DNA of 64,000 nucleotides from Variovorax ginsengisoli. GTDB taxonomy: Bacteria > Pseudomonadota > Gammaproteobacteria > Burkholderiales > Burkholderiaceae_C. This document shows positions 41,869 through 50,048 of the stretch, in pieces (the stretch's first letter is position 1; every line of letters starts with the position of its first letter). The stretch spans positions 186,001 to 250,000 of the forward strand of contig NZ_JAUJZH010000004.1 in the NCBI RefSeq assembly GCF_030486595.1, in the 5' to 3' direction. The notes under the pieces are model-generated. The model saw only the letters and a list, made by a program, of their open reading frames with translations, made no database searches and was not told the DNA's origin. The translations under genes were made by a program, and so were the position numbers.

Positions 41869-44847
41869 CTATGCCTTCTCGACGTTGCAGACCGTCGTCT
41901 TGGTTTCTTGCATCATCGTGACGCTGTCGTACCCGTAGGTGGTGCTGGTGTTGATCGCTTCGCCGCGCACGATCGGATGCGCGCCCGCCGGGTAGTAGGC
42001 CAGCATGTCGGCCCCCTGCCAGTGGCCGGAGAAGTGGAAAGGCATGAAGACCGTGTCAGGCCCGACGCGCTCGGTCACCAGGGCCTGCACGTTGAGCCGC
42101 GCCCCGGTGGGCGTGTGGACCCAGGCGCGCTCGCCGTTGCGGATGCCCTTCTCGGCCGCCACCCGCGGATGGATCTCGATGAACATCTGCTGCTGCAGCT
42201 CGGCCAGCCAGGGATTGGAACGCGTCTCCTCGCCGCCGCCCTCGTATTCGACCAGGCGGCCGGAGGTCATGATGAACGGGAACTTCTCCGCGATCTTGTC
42301 GGCGATGTTGCGCTGCTGAACGCTCTTGTAAAGGGTGGGCAGGCGCCAGAAGGCCATCTTGTCGTCGTGCGTGGGGTACTTCACCGCCAGGTCCGGCCGG
42401 GTCCCGTAGAGCGGCTCGCGGTGCTGCGGGATCGCATCGGGGAAGTTCCACACCACGGCGCGCGCCTTCGCGTTGCCGAAGGGATGGCAGCCGTGGTTCT
42501 GCATGAACACGCGGATCATGCCGCCCGAACTGTCGGTCTTCCAGTTCTTGCCGTCGGCCTTGGCCTTTTCGGCCTCGGTGAGCTCGTCCCACCAGCCGAG
42601 CTTCTTGAGCAGCAGGTGGTCGAGCTCTGGGTAGCCGGTCGTGATGGCGGCGCCGAGCGAATGGGAGCCGTCTTCGGCCAGCAGGTTCTTGCCGTTGCGC
42701 TCGACGCCGAAGTTGGCGCGGAAGTTGCCGCCGCCGTCCATGACGTGCTTGGAGGTGTCGTACAGGTTCGGCGACCCGGGGTGCTTCAACGCGGGCGTGC
42801 CGTAGCAGGGCCAGGGCAGACCGTAGTAGTCGCCCGCGATGTCGTAGCCGTTGACCTTGTCCTTGACCGAGCCCTTCGCCTTGAGCGTTCGGACGTCGAA
42901 GGCGGCCATGTTGCGCATGTGGGCCTGCAGCCGTTCGGGGCTCTGGCCGGTGTAGCCGACCGCCCAGCAGCACTTGTTGATCTCGCGCAGGATGTCGTCG
43001 GGCACGGGCTCGTCCATGCCCTTGACCTGCTGCATCTTGTAGTTCTTGCTGAGCTCCTTGCCAAAGCCGAGACGGTCGGCGAACTGCTGCATGATCATGT
43101 GGTCGCTGCGGCTTTCCCACAGCGGCTCGATCACCTTCTCGCGCCACTGGAGCGAGCGGTTCGACGCCGTCACCGAGCCGCTGGTCTCGAACTGGGTGCA
43201 GGCCGGCAGCAGGTAGACCGCGCGATTGGGATTGAGGTCTTCGGCCCGGCCGGGCATGGCGGCCATGGCCGCGGTCGCCGACGGATACGGATCGACCACC
43301 ACCAGCAGGTCGAGCTTGTCCATCGCCCGCTTCATCTCGAGGCCGCGGGTCTGCGAGTTGGGCGCGTGGCCCCAATAGACGACGCCGCGCAGGTTCGAGT
43401 CCTGGTCGATCAGCTCGTTCTTCTCGAGCACGCCGTCGATCCAGCGCGAGACGGTGATGCCGGGCTTGCTCATCATCGCGGGCGAGGCGAAGCGGCTCTT
43501 GATCCAGTCGAAGTCGACGCCCCAGGTGGCGGCGAAGTGCTTCCACGATCCTTCGACCAGGCCGTAGTAGCCGGGCAGCGAATCGGGGTTCGGGCCGACG
43601 TCGGTGGCGCCCTGCACGTTGTCGTGGCCGCGGAAGATGTTGGTGCCGCCGCCCGCGGTGCCGACATTGCCCAGCGCCAGCTGCAGGATGCAGGAGGCGC
43701 GCACGATCGCGTTGCCGATCGTGTGCTGCGTCTGGCCCATGCACCAGACGATGGTGCCCGGACGGTTCTCGTTGAGCCAGGTCGCGACCTTGAGCACCTG
43801 CGCCTCGTTGACGCCGCAAGCCTCCTCGACCTTGTCGGGCGTCCACTTGGCCATGACCTCCGCGCGCACCTCGTCCATGCCGAAGACGCGGTCGTTGATG
43901 TACTTCTTGTCTTCCCAGCCGTTCTTGAAGATGTGGTGCAGCACACCGAAGAGGAAGGGAATGTCGGAGCCCGAGCGGATCCGCACGTACTCGTCGGCCT
44001 TGGCCGCGGTGCGCGTGAAGCGCGGGTCGACCACGATCATCTTGCAGCCGTTTTCCTTGGCATGCAGCATGTGCAGCATGCTCACCGGATGGGCCTCGGC
44101 CGCATTCGAGCCGATGTACAGCGCCACCTTGGCATTGCGCATGTCGTTGTACGAATTGGTCATGGCGCCGTAGCCCCATGTGTTCGCCACGCCCGCGACG
44201 GTGGTCGAGTGGCAGATGCGCGCCTGGTGGTCGCAGTTGTTGCTGCCGAAGAAGCTCACGAACTTGCGCAGCAGGTAGGCCTGCTCGTTGCTGTGCTTGC
44301 TGGAGCCGATCCAGTAGACCGAATCGGGGCCGCTGGCCTTCGAGAGATCCTTGAGCTTGGCGGTGATCTCGTCGAGCGCCGTGTCCCAGCTGATGCGCTC
44401 GTACTTGCCGTTGACCAGCTTCATCGGATAGCGCAAGCGGTACTCGCCGTGGCCGTGCTCGCGCAGGGCGGCGCCCTTGGCGCAGTGCGCGCCGAGGTTG
44501 ATCGGCGAGTCGAACACCGGTTCCTGGCGGACCCAGACGCCGTTCTCGACCACGGCGTCGGAGGCGCAGCCCACCGAGCAGTGCGAGCAGATGGTGCGAC
44601 GGACCTCGACCTTGCCCGCACCGACGGCGGTCGGCCGGCCTTCGGCGGCATTGGCCTTGCGCAGCAACGTGAGCTGGCCGGCCGCGAGGCCGGCGCCGAC
44701 GCCCAGGCCCGATCGGCGCAGGAAGGCGCGCCGGTCCATGGTCGGCAGCGCGCTCGAGAGGCCGCGCCGCAAGCTGTGGACAAGGGACGACGAGGAAGAA
44801 GCGGCGCCGCCATGCGGGGCGCCGGTCGATTTTTTGGTCAATAGCAT
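41869..44847 (-). CDS. fdhA: formate dehydrogenase, molybdopterin catalytic (alpha) subunit
   Basis: A 992-residue enzyme with a Tat signal (DRRAFLRRSGLGVGAG at about 38-53), an N-terminal [4Fe-4S] site (CSHCSVGC...CAKG) and the Mo/W-bis-MGD domains. The metal-binding residue, selenocysteine in E. coli FdnG, is Cys212 here (HQARICHS, codon TGC), so no SECIS element is needed. It oxidises formate to CO2 in the periplasm, feeding quinone. The start at 44847 gives a 37-residue leader before the Tat motif; an ATG at 44739 is an alternative. Confidence 0.96.
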   Translation of the reverse strand: MLLTKKSTGAPHGGAASSSSSLVHSLRRGLSSALPTMDRRAFLRRSGLGVGAGLAAGQLTLLRKANAAEGRPTAVGAGKVEVRRTICSHCSVGCASDAVVENGVWVRQEPVFDSPINLGAHCAKGAALREHGHGEYRLRYPMKLVNGKYERISWDTALDEITAKLKDLSKASGPDSVYWIGSSKHSNEQAYLLRKFVSFFGSNNCDHQARICHSTTVAGVANTWGYGAMTNSYNDMRNAKVALYIGSNAAEAHPVSMLHMLHAKENGCKMIVVDPRFTRTAAKADEYVRIRSGSDIPFLFGVLHHIFKNGWEDKKYINDRVFGMDEVRAEVMAKWTPDKVEEACGVNEAQVLKVATWLNENRPGTIVWCMGQTQHTIGNAIVRASCILQLALGNVGTAGGGTNIFRGHDNVQGATDVGPNPDSLPGYYGLVEGSWKHFAATWGVDFDWIKSRFASPAMMSKPGITVSRWIDGVLEKNELIDQDSNLRGVVYWGHAPNSQTRGLEMKRAMDKLDLLVVVDPYPSATAAMAAMPGRAEDLNPNRAVYLLPACTQFETSGSVTASNRSLQWREKVIEPLWESRSDHMIMQQFADRLGFGKELSKNYKMQQVKGMDEPVPDDILREINKCCWAVGYTGQSPERLQAHMRNMAAFDVRTLKAKGSVKDKVNGYDIAGDYYGLPWPCYGTPALKHPGSPNLYDTSKHVMDGGGNFRANFGVERNGKNLLAEDGSHSLGAAITTGYPELDHLLLKKLGWWDELTEAEKAKADGKNWKTDSSGGMIRVFMQNHGCHPFGNAKARAVVWNFPDAIPQHREPLYGTRPDLAVKYPTHDDKMAFWRLPTLYKSVQQRNIADKIAEKFPFIMTSGRLVEYEGGGEETRSNPWLAELQQQMFIEIHPRVAAEKGIRNGERAWVHTPTGARLNVQALVTERVGPDTVFMPFHFSGHWQGADMLAYYPAGAHPIVRGEAINTSTTYGYDSVTMMQETKTTVCNVEKA

Positions 44848-44864
44848 CGCAGGTGCCTTCGTTC

Positions 44865-45089
44865 TCAGGCGGACGTGGTCTGGTAGTAGCGCTTGACGTG
44901 TTCGCTCAGCGAGTAGCCGCCGCCCTTCGCGGGCGGTGGCGGGAGCTCGGGCGCCGCCGTGGCGGCGGGCGCCGGGGCGACCTGGGGCAGCGCGGCGACG
45001 GCTGCGGCGGCGGCGCCGACCGTGGCGGCGCCGAAAAAGAATCCCCTGCGCGACGCCCGCTGAGGGGCGGCGTTTTGGCTGTCCGGCAT
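44865..45089 (-). CDS. small Tat-signal protein, first gene of the formate dehydrogenase unit
   Basis: A 74-residue protein with a Tat-like leader (SRRGFFFGAATVGAAAAAVA), a Pro/Ala linker and a short charged end (YSLSEHVKRYYQTTSA). Proteins like this precede the alpha subunit gene in related proteobacteria, but their role is not established; a structural or assembly part is possible. The ATG at 45089 is preferred over one at 45122. It opens the unit encoding FdhA-FdhB-FdhC. Confidence 0.8.
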   Translation of the reverse strand: MPDSQNAAPQRASRRGFFFGAATVGAAAAAVAALPQVAPAPAATAAPELPPPPAKGGGYSLSEHVKRYYQTTSA

Positions 45090-45191
45090 GTCAACTCCAG
45101 GAGTGGCTGGGCGAACCCACATATGAAACCAGTTGCGTACGTTTGGATACTAGTCCTGACCCTAATAGGTCGTCGTCAATGTCCTTCGATC
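45090..45191 (-). promoter_or_regulatory. likely promoter region of the formate dehydrogenase subunit operon
   Basis: A 102-bp AT-richer gap between the TorD gene and the Tat protein gene. On the minus strand it holds a TTGACG box (45174-45179) and a GACC-n6-GGTC inverted element (45158-45171). No -10 with good spacing is evident, so this is a weak call. Confidence 0.3.
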
Positions 45192-45809
45192 TCAGTCCAG
45201 CATGTCGAAGCCCTGGCGTTCGACCTCCGCGAAGGCCGAGGTCAGGCCGGCCAGGGAGGCGTAGAAGCGCGCCTTGGGGTGCTGCGTCACTGCGTCGCAC
45301 ATCGCCGGCAGCCATGGCTGCACATGGGTCGAAAAGAAGGCCTGCTGGGCCGTGAGATTCGAGACCTCGATGTCTTCTCCGGCGATCAGGTAGCGCATGA
45401 CCTCGAAGAGACAGGCGATGTGGTCCTCGGTCTCGGGCATCGATTCGTCGCGCGCGAGGCCGATCCGCTCGAGATCTCGGCGCAGGTGCACCAGCGGCTT
45501 GTCGTTGAGGAATCCGCTCAGGTAGTGCGAGCCGAAAAGATAGACCTCCGGCTTGCCGATCCCGCCGAAGAGCGCGTCGTATTCGCTGCGAAGCGCCGCC
45601 GCGTCGGTGTTGCGTGACGCGCCCACCAAGGTGCGCCACGGCTCCTCCAGGAATGCGCCCGCGGCCGGCGCTTCGGTCGGTGCGACCTGGACGGCCTCGA
45701 GCAGTTCCGCGTCGGGTGCGGCGTACCAGAGGCGCGCCAGCAGTCCGTAGAGTTCCGCGCGGGCGATCTCTTCGTCGAGTGCCGAGGAGGCGGGGAAGCT
45801 TTGGCTCAT
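45192..45809 (-). CDS. TorD/DmsD-family chaperone
   Basis: A 205-residue all-helical protein of the TorD family (YGLLARLWYAAPDAELLEAV; YDALFGGIGKPEVYLFGSHYL; the latter holds the conserved YxxLF region). Such chaperones bind the Tat signal and aid cofactor loading of molybdoenzymes before export, here surely FdhA. Its ATG overlaps the stop of the polyferredoxin gene by ATGA, so translation is coupled. Confidence 0.88.
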   Translation of the reverse strand: MSQSFPASSALDEEIARAELYGLLARLWYAAPDAELLEAVQVAPTEAPAAGAFLEEPWRTLVGASRNTDAAALRSEYDALFGGIGKPEVYLFGSHYLSGFLNDKPLVHLRRDLERIGLARDESMPETEDHIACLFEVMRYLIAGEDIEVSNLTAQQAFFSTHVQPWLPAMCDAVTQHPKARFYASLAGLTSAFAEVERQGFDMLD

Positions 45810-47920
45810 AGGTCAGTGATCTTCATTTCGCCCTGCGCGCTGTACAGATCGATCACCCGGCAGTCGCTGCACATCTTGAGCCGTTCCAGGGCCTCGCCCT
45901 GGAACATGGCATGGCCGGCCAGCTTGCCGAGCATCGCTTCGATGGCCTTCTGGGTGCCGAAGGGCTTCGCGCAGCGGATGCACGACCAGGGCCTGGCCTC
46001 GTTGAGCACCACCGGCTGCTTGCGCTCGGGCGCCACCAGGAGCCGCGGCACCAGCGAGATCGCGCGCTCGGGACAGGTCGTTTCGCACAGCCCGCACTGG
46101 ACGCAGTTCTTCTCGATGAAGCGAAGCTGCGGCGCGTTCTGGTTGTCCTGGAGTGCGCCCGCCGGGCAGGCGCCGACGCAGGCCAGGCACAAGGTGCACT
46201 TGTCCTTGTCGACTGCGACGGTGCCGAAGGGCGCGCCTGGCGGCAACGGGATGGCGATCGGCGTGTCGGGCTGCGCCCTCAGCGCCGGCGCGGCCTCCGT
46301 CAGGTGATCGAGCGCGAGTTCGAGCGTGCTGCGCTTGTCGCCGCCGACCGCGAACCGGGCGACCTTGTCGGGCACCTGCGGCCGGGTGTCGCGCAGTGCG
46401 CCGAGCGCGCCGTCGAGCGCGGCGACCGACGCCGCTTCGACGATGCGGAAGTGGGTGCCCGTGTAGCCCAGCCCGTGCAGCAGCGACTGGGCAAGCGCCG
46501 CCTGTGTCTGGAGTGCGGCGCGGTACTGCGGCGCTTCCTCGCCGGTGACGAGCACGCACACCTGCGACGCGCCGAACGCCACGGCGCTCAGCCACAGGTC
46601 GATGCCGGTGCTTGCCGCGTGGAAGAGCCCGACCGGGATCACGTTCGCCGGCACGCCCTGCGCCTTGCCGAGCTGCGCCTGTCGTCCCAGTTGCGCCACC
46701 AGCGCCTGGCCGCCCTCCTCGCTGTGCAGCAAGAGCACCGCGTCGCGTCCGCCCGCGCCTGCGTAGGCGGACAGCAGCGTCCGCAGCTTGAGCCCCTGGT
46801 CGGGCGCGCGCGGATAGGCATAGCCCAGCGCGCCGGTCGGGCACACGGTCGTGCAGGCGCCGCAGCCGACGCAGAGATGGGGATTGACGACGATGCGCTG
46901 GCGTTCCTTGGCGCTGCTCACCGCGTGGGCCGAGCAGACGTCGATGCAGGCGCTGCAGCCGACCACCTCGTTGCGGCTGTGGGCGCAGAGCTTCTGGTTG
47001 TAGTCGAAGAACTTCGGCTTCTCGAACTCGCCGTCCATGTCGCGGAGGCGCAGCAGGATCTGCGGGCCCTGGGGATGCGCCACGCCGCCCGGCAGGTGGA
47101 AATAACCCTGCGGCGGCGCATGCCAATCGATCTGGGGCGCAGCGCCGAGATCGAGCACGAGGTCGAAGTCGCCGTCGAACGCCTCCGGCGGCCGGTCGAA
47201 GCGGATCGCACCGGCCGCGGTGCAGGCGCGCTCGCAATCACGGTGCGCGCTGCACTTGGCCATGTCGATCTGGTAGTCCAGGCCGATGGCCTGTTCGGGA
47301 CACGCGGCCACGCAGGCGTTGCAGCGGGTGCAGAGATCGAGGTCGATCGGGTTGTCACGGGTCCACTGCAGCCGGAACGCGCCGAGCCAGCCCGCCAGCG
47401 AATCGATGCGCCCGGCGAGCACGGGCCAGCGCCGCTCCTGCGCACCGCCGGCCGCGCCCGCGCCTTGCGAGAAGATCGTCACGTCGAGGCTGTCGGCGAC
47501 CAGCGCCGCCGCCTTCTCGGCCTCGTCCAGCGGACCGACGATCAGCAGGCGGCCCTGGCTGACATAGCGCACGGTCGAGACCGGATCGGGCTCGGGCAGC
47601 CGGGCGGCGGCGAGGAGCGCGGCGATCTTCGGCATCGCGCTCCTGGCGTCGCGGCTCCAGCCGCCGGTTTCGCGGATGTTGACGAAGCGGATCGGCGACG
47701 TGGCCGCCGGGACCTGTGCCGCCAGTTCCGCGAAAAGCCGCTTTTCCTGGGTGCAGGCGACCACCACGTCGTCGCCGGATTGGACGGCTCGCTGGAACGA
47801 TGCCGCCTCGCGGCGGCAGAGCGAGGAATGAAGGGGGAGTGACTCAGCCAGGGCCGTCCCGAGCGTCTTCGGCTCGAGCGGCATCGTCTTGTTGCAGTCG
47901 CAGATCAGCGTGGTGGTCAT
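45806..47920 (-). CDS. large polyferredoxin-type Fe-S protein of the formate dehydrogenase locus
   Basis: A 704-residue cytoplasmic protein with about five ferredoxin-like clusters: CTRCNACVAACP, CSACIDVC, CVGCGACTTVCP, CTLCLACVGACP and CVQCGLCETTCP, plus a C-terminal CIRC...CSDC pair. The N-terminus LICDCNKTMPL holds another cysteine pair. It resembles ferredoxin-like accessory proteins in proteobacterial formate dehydrogenase clusters; a role in enzyme maturation or electron supply is likely. Starts at 47920 or 47926 both lack a clear ribosome site; the gene begins within the end of the DUF3306 gene. Confidence 0.9.
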   Translation of the reverse strand: MTTTLICDCNKTMPLEPKTLGTALAESLPLHSSLCRREAASFQRAVQSGDDVVVACTQEKRLFAELAAQVPAATSPIRFVNIRETGGWSRDARSAMPKIAALLAAARLPEPDPVSTVRYVSQGRLLIVGPLDEAEKAAALVADSLDVTIFSQGAGAAGGAQERRWPVLAGRIDSLAGWLGAFRLQWTRDNPIDLDLCTRCNACVAACPEQAIGLDYQIDMAKCSAHRDCERACTAAGAIRFDRPPEAFDGDFDLVLDLGAAPQIDWHAPPQGYFHLPGGVAHPQGPQILLRLRDMDGEFEKPKFFDYNQKLCAHSRNEVVGCSACIDVCSAHAVSSAKERQRIVVNPHLCVGCGACTTVCPTGALGYAYPRAPDQGLKLRTLLSAYAGAGGRDAVLLLHSEEGGQALVAQLGRQAQLGKAQGVPANVIPVGLFHAASTGIDLWLSAVAFGASQVCVLVTGEEAPQYRAALQTQAALAQSLLHGLGYTGTHFRIVEAASVAALDGALGALRDTRPQVPDKVARFAVGGDKRSTLELALDHLTEAAPALRAQPDTPIAIPLPPGAPFGTVAVDKDKCTLCLACVGACPAGALQDNQNAPQLRFIEKNCVQCGLCETTCPERAISLVPRLLVAPERKQPVVLNEARPWSCIRCAKPFGTQKAIEAMLGKLAGHAMFQGEALERLKMCSDCRVIDLYSAQGEMKITDL

Positions 47921-48440
47921 CGGCATCTTGGCTGGCGGATTGCGCATCGGCAACCGGCTGGCTGGAAAGGTCCCCTGGATCGCTCGACTGTGCCACGTCT
48001 GGCGATCCATCGTCGCGGGATGTCTGCTCGGGCTCTTCGTCGAAGAGGTTCAGAAATTTCGCACTTGCCATCTGGCGCAGCACGCTCTCGGGCAGGGGAG
48101 TCGGCTTGGAATAGTCGTCGACGTAGGTGTCCAGGCCGTCCATCACGTTGAAGTGGGGGTCGGTGAACAGCTTCTTGAAGGCGGCGTTCTTGACTTCGGG
48201 CGCCACCTCCCGGCCGACGAACGGCCTGAAGTCGGAGTCGATGGTGAGCGCCTGCGCGTCCGCCAAGGTGAGCGGCGGCGGTTCGGGCGCGGGATCGGCA
48301 GGCGTCGTGCTCGCTTCGAGCGTCGCAGGCGGGGTGTCCTGCGGTGGCGCCGGCGCTGTCGGCGGCTGCTCGTCCGGCACCTGGCCGGCGCGCTCGGCCT
48401 GCTTGCGGCGCGACCACCGGCCCAGAAATCCCTCAGACAT
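47844..48440 (-). CDS. DUF3306 domain protein
   Basis: A 198-residue protein whose N-terminus is basic (MSEGFLGRWSRRKQAERAG), followed by a Pro/Ala-rich linker. The conserved DUF3306 block is FVGREVAPEVKNAAFKKLF...FNVMDGLDTYVDDY. There is no signal peptide. The family co-occurs with formate dehydrogenase genes, and no function is proven. Its acidic Asp/Ser/Gln-rich tail (about 150-198) runs about 75 bp into the next gene in a different frame. Confidence 0.8.
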   Translation of the reverse strand: MSEGFLGRWSRRKQAERAGQVPDEQPPTAPAPPQDTPPATLEASTTPADPAPEPPPLTLADAQALTIDSDFRPFVGREVAPEVKNAAFKKLFTDPHFNVMDGLDTYVDDYSKPTPLPESVLRQMASAKFLNLFDEEPEQTSRDDGSPDVAQSSDPGDLSSQPVADAQSASQDADDHHADLRLQQDDAARAEDARDGPG

Positions 48441-49023
48441 CGCCGGCTCCCGGTCCGCGCTTCTTTTCGGTCGTCACGCTGGCCGCGTTGCCGAAGCGAT
48501 CGACCAGCGGCCGGAAGCTCTCGGGCCGCCGGCGGCGCTTGGGCTCGATCACGTAGTGCGCATCCACGAAGTCGCGCACCCAGTCGATCACCTCGGGCGG
48601 GGCCGGCACCTGTTCGACGGTCTCCTGCGCATCAAGCCAGCGGCCGGCCTCGTAGTAGCTGAGCGTCACGACGACCGGGCGCGGAATCGGCTCGGGGGCG
48701 AGCGTCGCCTCCTCGTCCATGCGCCAGAGCACGAACCAGCAGGGCGCCGGGGTGGTCGCGTTCAGGTGGTAGCCCTCGGCTTCGTCGCGGAACAGCTCGA
48801 CCTTGTAGCCGGGATGGAGCCATCGCTGCGCGCCGTCGTCGTCGTGCAGCAGCCGGGGCCCGGCGCCGAAGCCTGGCGCGTCGGGGATCACGCTGTCGAG
48901 CGTCCAGCGCCAGGGCTGCCAGTGGCTCGACGGGCCGTGCAGGCGCTCGCGGCGCATCACGACCGCGACGTCGAGCGTCGGGCGGCCGACGGTGCCAGGC
49001 GCAGGGAACTCGGAGGAAGACAT
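48433..49023 (-). CDS. DUF3305 domain protein
   Basis: A 196-residue cytoplasmic protein with the DUF3305 pattern: VVMRRERLHGPSSHWQPWRW, GYKVELFRDEAEGYHLN and PAPCWFVLWRM. It is the first gene of the DUF3305-DUF3306-polyferredoxin-TorD unit and overlaps the next by 8 bp. The family is known only from association with formate dehydrogenase clusters. The ATG at 49023 is chosen; upstream in-frame codons lack family similarity. Confidence 0.82.
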   Translation of the reverse strand: MSSSEFPAPGTVGRPTLDVAVVMRRERLHGPSSHWQPWRWTLDSVIPDAPGFGAGPRLLHDDDGAQRWLHPGYKVELFRDEAEGYHLNATTPAPCWFVLWRMDEEATLAPEPIPRPVVVTLSYYEAGRWLDAQETVEQVPAPPEVIDWVRDFVDAHYVIEPKRRRRPESFRPLVDRFGNAASVTTEKKRGPGAGDV

Positions 49024-49090
49024 GTACCGCACGATAGCGGATTGCCCTGCACCATGGAGAAGCACCGCATCGATCAGGGCTGCAGATGTG

Positions 49091-49123
49091 AAAAGGCCGG
49101 AAGCAATTGGGATGCTTCCGGCC
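49091..49123 (-). terminator. Rho-independent terminator downstream of tRNA-Arg
   Basis: Read on the minus strand, an 11-bp perfect stem (49113-49123 with 49095-49105, GGCCGGAAGCA) with a 7-nt loop is followed by TTTT. It lies 7 bp after the tRNA CCA end. Confidence 0.75.
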
Positions 49124-49130
49124 TCAAATT

Positions 49131-49205
49131 TGGTCCCGCCGCCAGGAATCGAACCTGGATCTCAGCCTTCGGAGGGCCGAATTCTATCCGTTGAAATACA
49201 GCGAG
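49131..49205 (-). tRNA. tRNA-Arg (anticodon CCG)
   Basis: Read on the minus strand, this 75-nt stretch folds as a cloverleaf. The acceptor stem CTCGCTG pairs with CGGCGGG using two G-U pairs. The D arm has three of four pairs (10-25 is T-T). The anticodon stem CGGCC/GGCTG encloses loop CTCCGAA, so anticodon CCG (bases 49170-49172) reads CGG. The T arm is CCAGG-TTCGATT-CCTGG. A discriminator A and encoded CCA follow. It decodes arginine CGG, common in this GC-rich genome. Confidence 0.85.
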
Positions 49206-49210
49206 AGGGG

Positions 49211-49228
49211 CTTCCGAAACATCGGAAG
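49211..49228. other. short hairpin next to tRNA 5' end
   Basis: CTTCCGA-AACA-TCGGAAG forms a 7-bp stem with a 4-nt loop, lengthened by further pairs with wobbles. It lies between the TetR stop (49243) and the tRNA 5' end. Without a T-run it is not a standard terminator; it may end the TetR transcript or form the tRNA leader. Confidence 0.4.
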
Positions 49229-49242
49229 CTCTCTATTATCGC

Positions 49243-49884
49243 CTATCGGACGGCGCCCGGCACGTCCGGGGTGAATCCGAGGCCCGCGAGGTACACCCGG
49301 AAGGCTTGGCGCCCCGTCGCCACGAGGTCGAAAGCGGACGGGTCCAGCAGCCAGTTCTGGATCAGCCCGCTGATCAGCGCATGCAGGCCCTGGGCCGCCG
49401 CCGGGGCCGGGATCGGCAGCCGCCTGCGGGTGCGGCGGGCGTCGGCCACCATGGCCTTCTCGAATTCGGTCACGCAGCCGTTGCGCGCCGACAGGTGGCG
49501 CTGCTGCACCGATTCCATGTCGTGGGTGTATTCGACCTTGTGGGTGGCGATGTCGAACACCCGGCGCACCTGCATGTCACTGGTCATGAGCTTCAGCGCC
49601 TCGACCATCTGGTGCTCGACCTCTCCCATGGGCTCGGCGCCGCTGCCGGCGGAGGCCCGGGCCACCTCGGCCTCGAGTGGCAGCGTGACGCGGTCCATCA
49701 TGGCGTTGAAGAGCGCCGCCTTGTCCTTGAAGTGCCAATAGATCGCGCCGCGGGTCGCGCCGGCCTGGTGCGCAATTTGCTGCAGCGAAGTCTGCGACAC
49801 GCCCTGGGCCTGGAACAGGATCTCCGCCGCGTCGAGCAGGCGGTTGCGCGTCTCCTGGGCCTCTTCCTTGGTTCGTCTGACCAT
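49243..49884 (-). CDS. acrR: TetR-family repressor of the RND efflux operon (AcrR/TtgR-like)
   Basis: A 213-residue TetR protein starting MVRRTKEEAQETRNRLLDAA, the characteristic AcrR/TtgR/MexR-type opening, with recognition helix region GATRGAIYWHFKDKAALF. The C-terminal domain is the drug-binding TetR_C_2 type. It is divergent from the efflux operon, and an operator very like the E. coli AcrR box lies between them, so it should repress both directions and be released by drugs. Confidence 0.92.
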   Translation of the reverse strand: MVRRTKEEAQETRNRLLDAAEILFQAQGVSQTSLQQIAHQAGATRGAIYWHFKDKAALFNAMMDRVTLPLEAEVARASAGSGAEPMGEVEHQMVEALKLMTSDMQVRRVFDIATHKVEYTHDMESVQQRHLSARNGCVTEFEKAMVADARRTRRRLPIPAPAAAQGLHALISGLIQNWLLDPSAFDLVATGRQAFRVYLAGLGFTPDVPGAVR

Positions 49885-49933
49885 TGTTCAGAGACTCCCT
49901 TCTTAAAATCCACCGGCTGGGGAAGGTCACACT

Positions 49934-49951
49934 ATACATTCATGAATGTAT
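49934..49951. promoter_or_regulatory. AcrR-type operator
   Basis: ATACATTCATGAATGTAT is an 18-bp perfect palindrome. With the next bases its right half reads AATGTATGTA, identical to the right half of the E. coli AcrR operator (TACATACATT-n4-AATGTATGTA). It sits in the gap between acrR and acrA. Confidence 0.85.
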
Positions 49952-50048
49952 GTAAGATAGAGCCCTTTCCCCGATAGTCAAGATCGCCCCGTTGCTCTAG
50001 GCACCCGCGCGGTCGCGCCAATCTCCCGTCCTCCTTCAAAGGAATCAC

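Noticed and set aside
44205..44220. Possible selenocysteine codon in the formate dehydrogenase
   Set aside because: The active-site codon is TGC (Cys212), not TGA, so no selenocysteine is encoded.
41668..44844. Long open frame antisense to formate dehydrogenase alpha
   Set aside because: The sense strand has a clear molybdoenzyme with Tat leader. The antisense frame has His/Gly/Ala-rich composition without domains.
49131..49205. tRNA fragment as an integration-site remnant
   Set aside because: The 5' acceptor first seemed not to pair, but CTCGCTG pairs fully with CGGCGGG when G-U pairs are allowed, and a terminator follows, so it is a whole tRNA gene.
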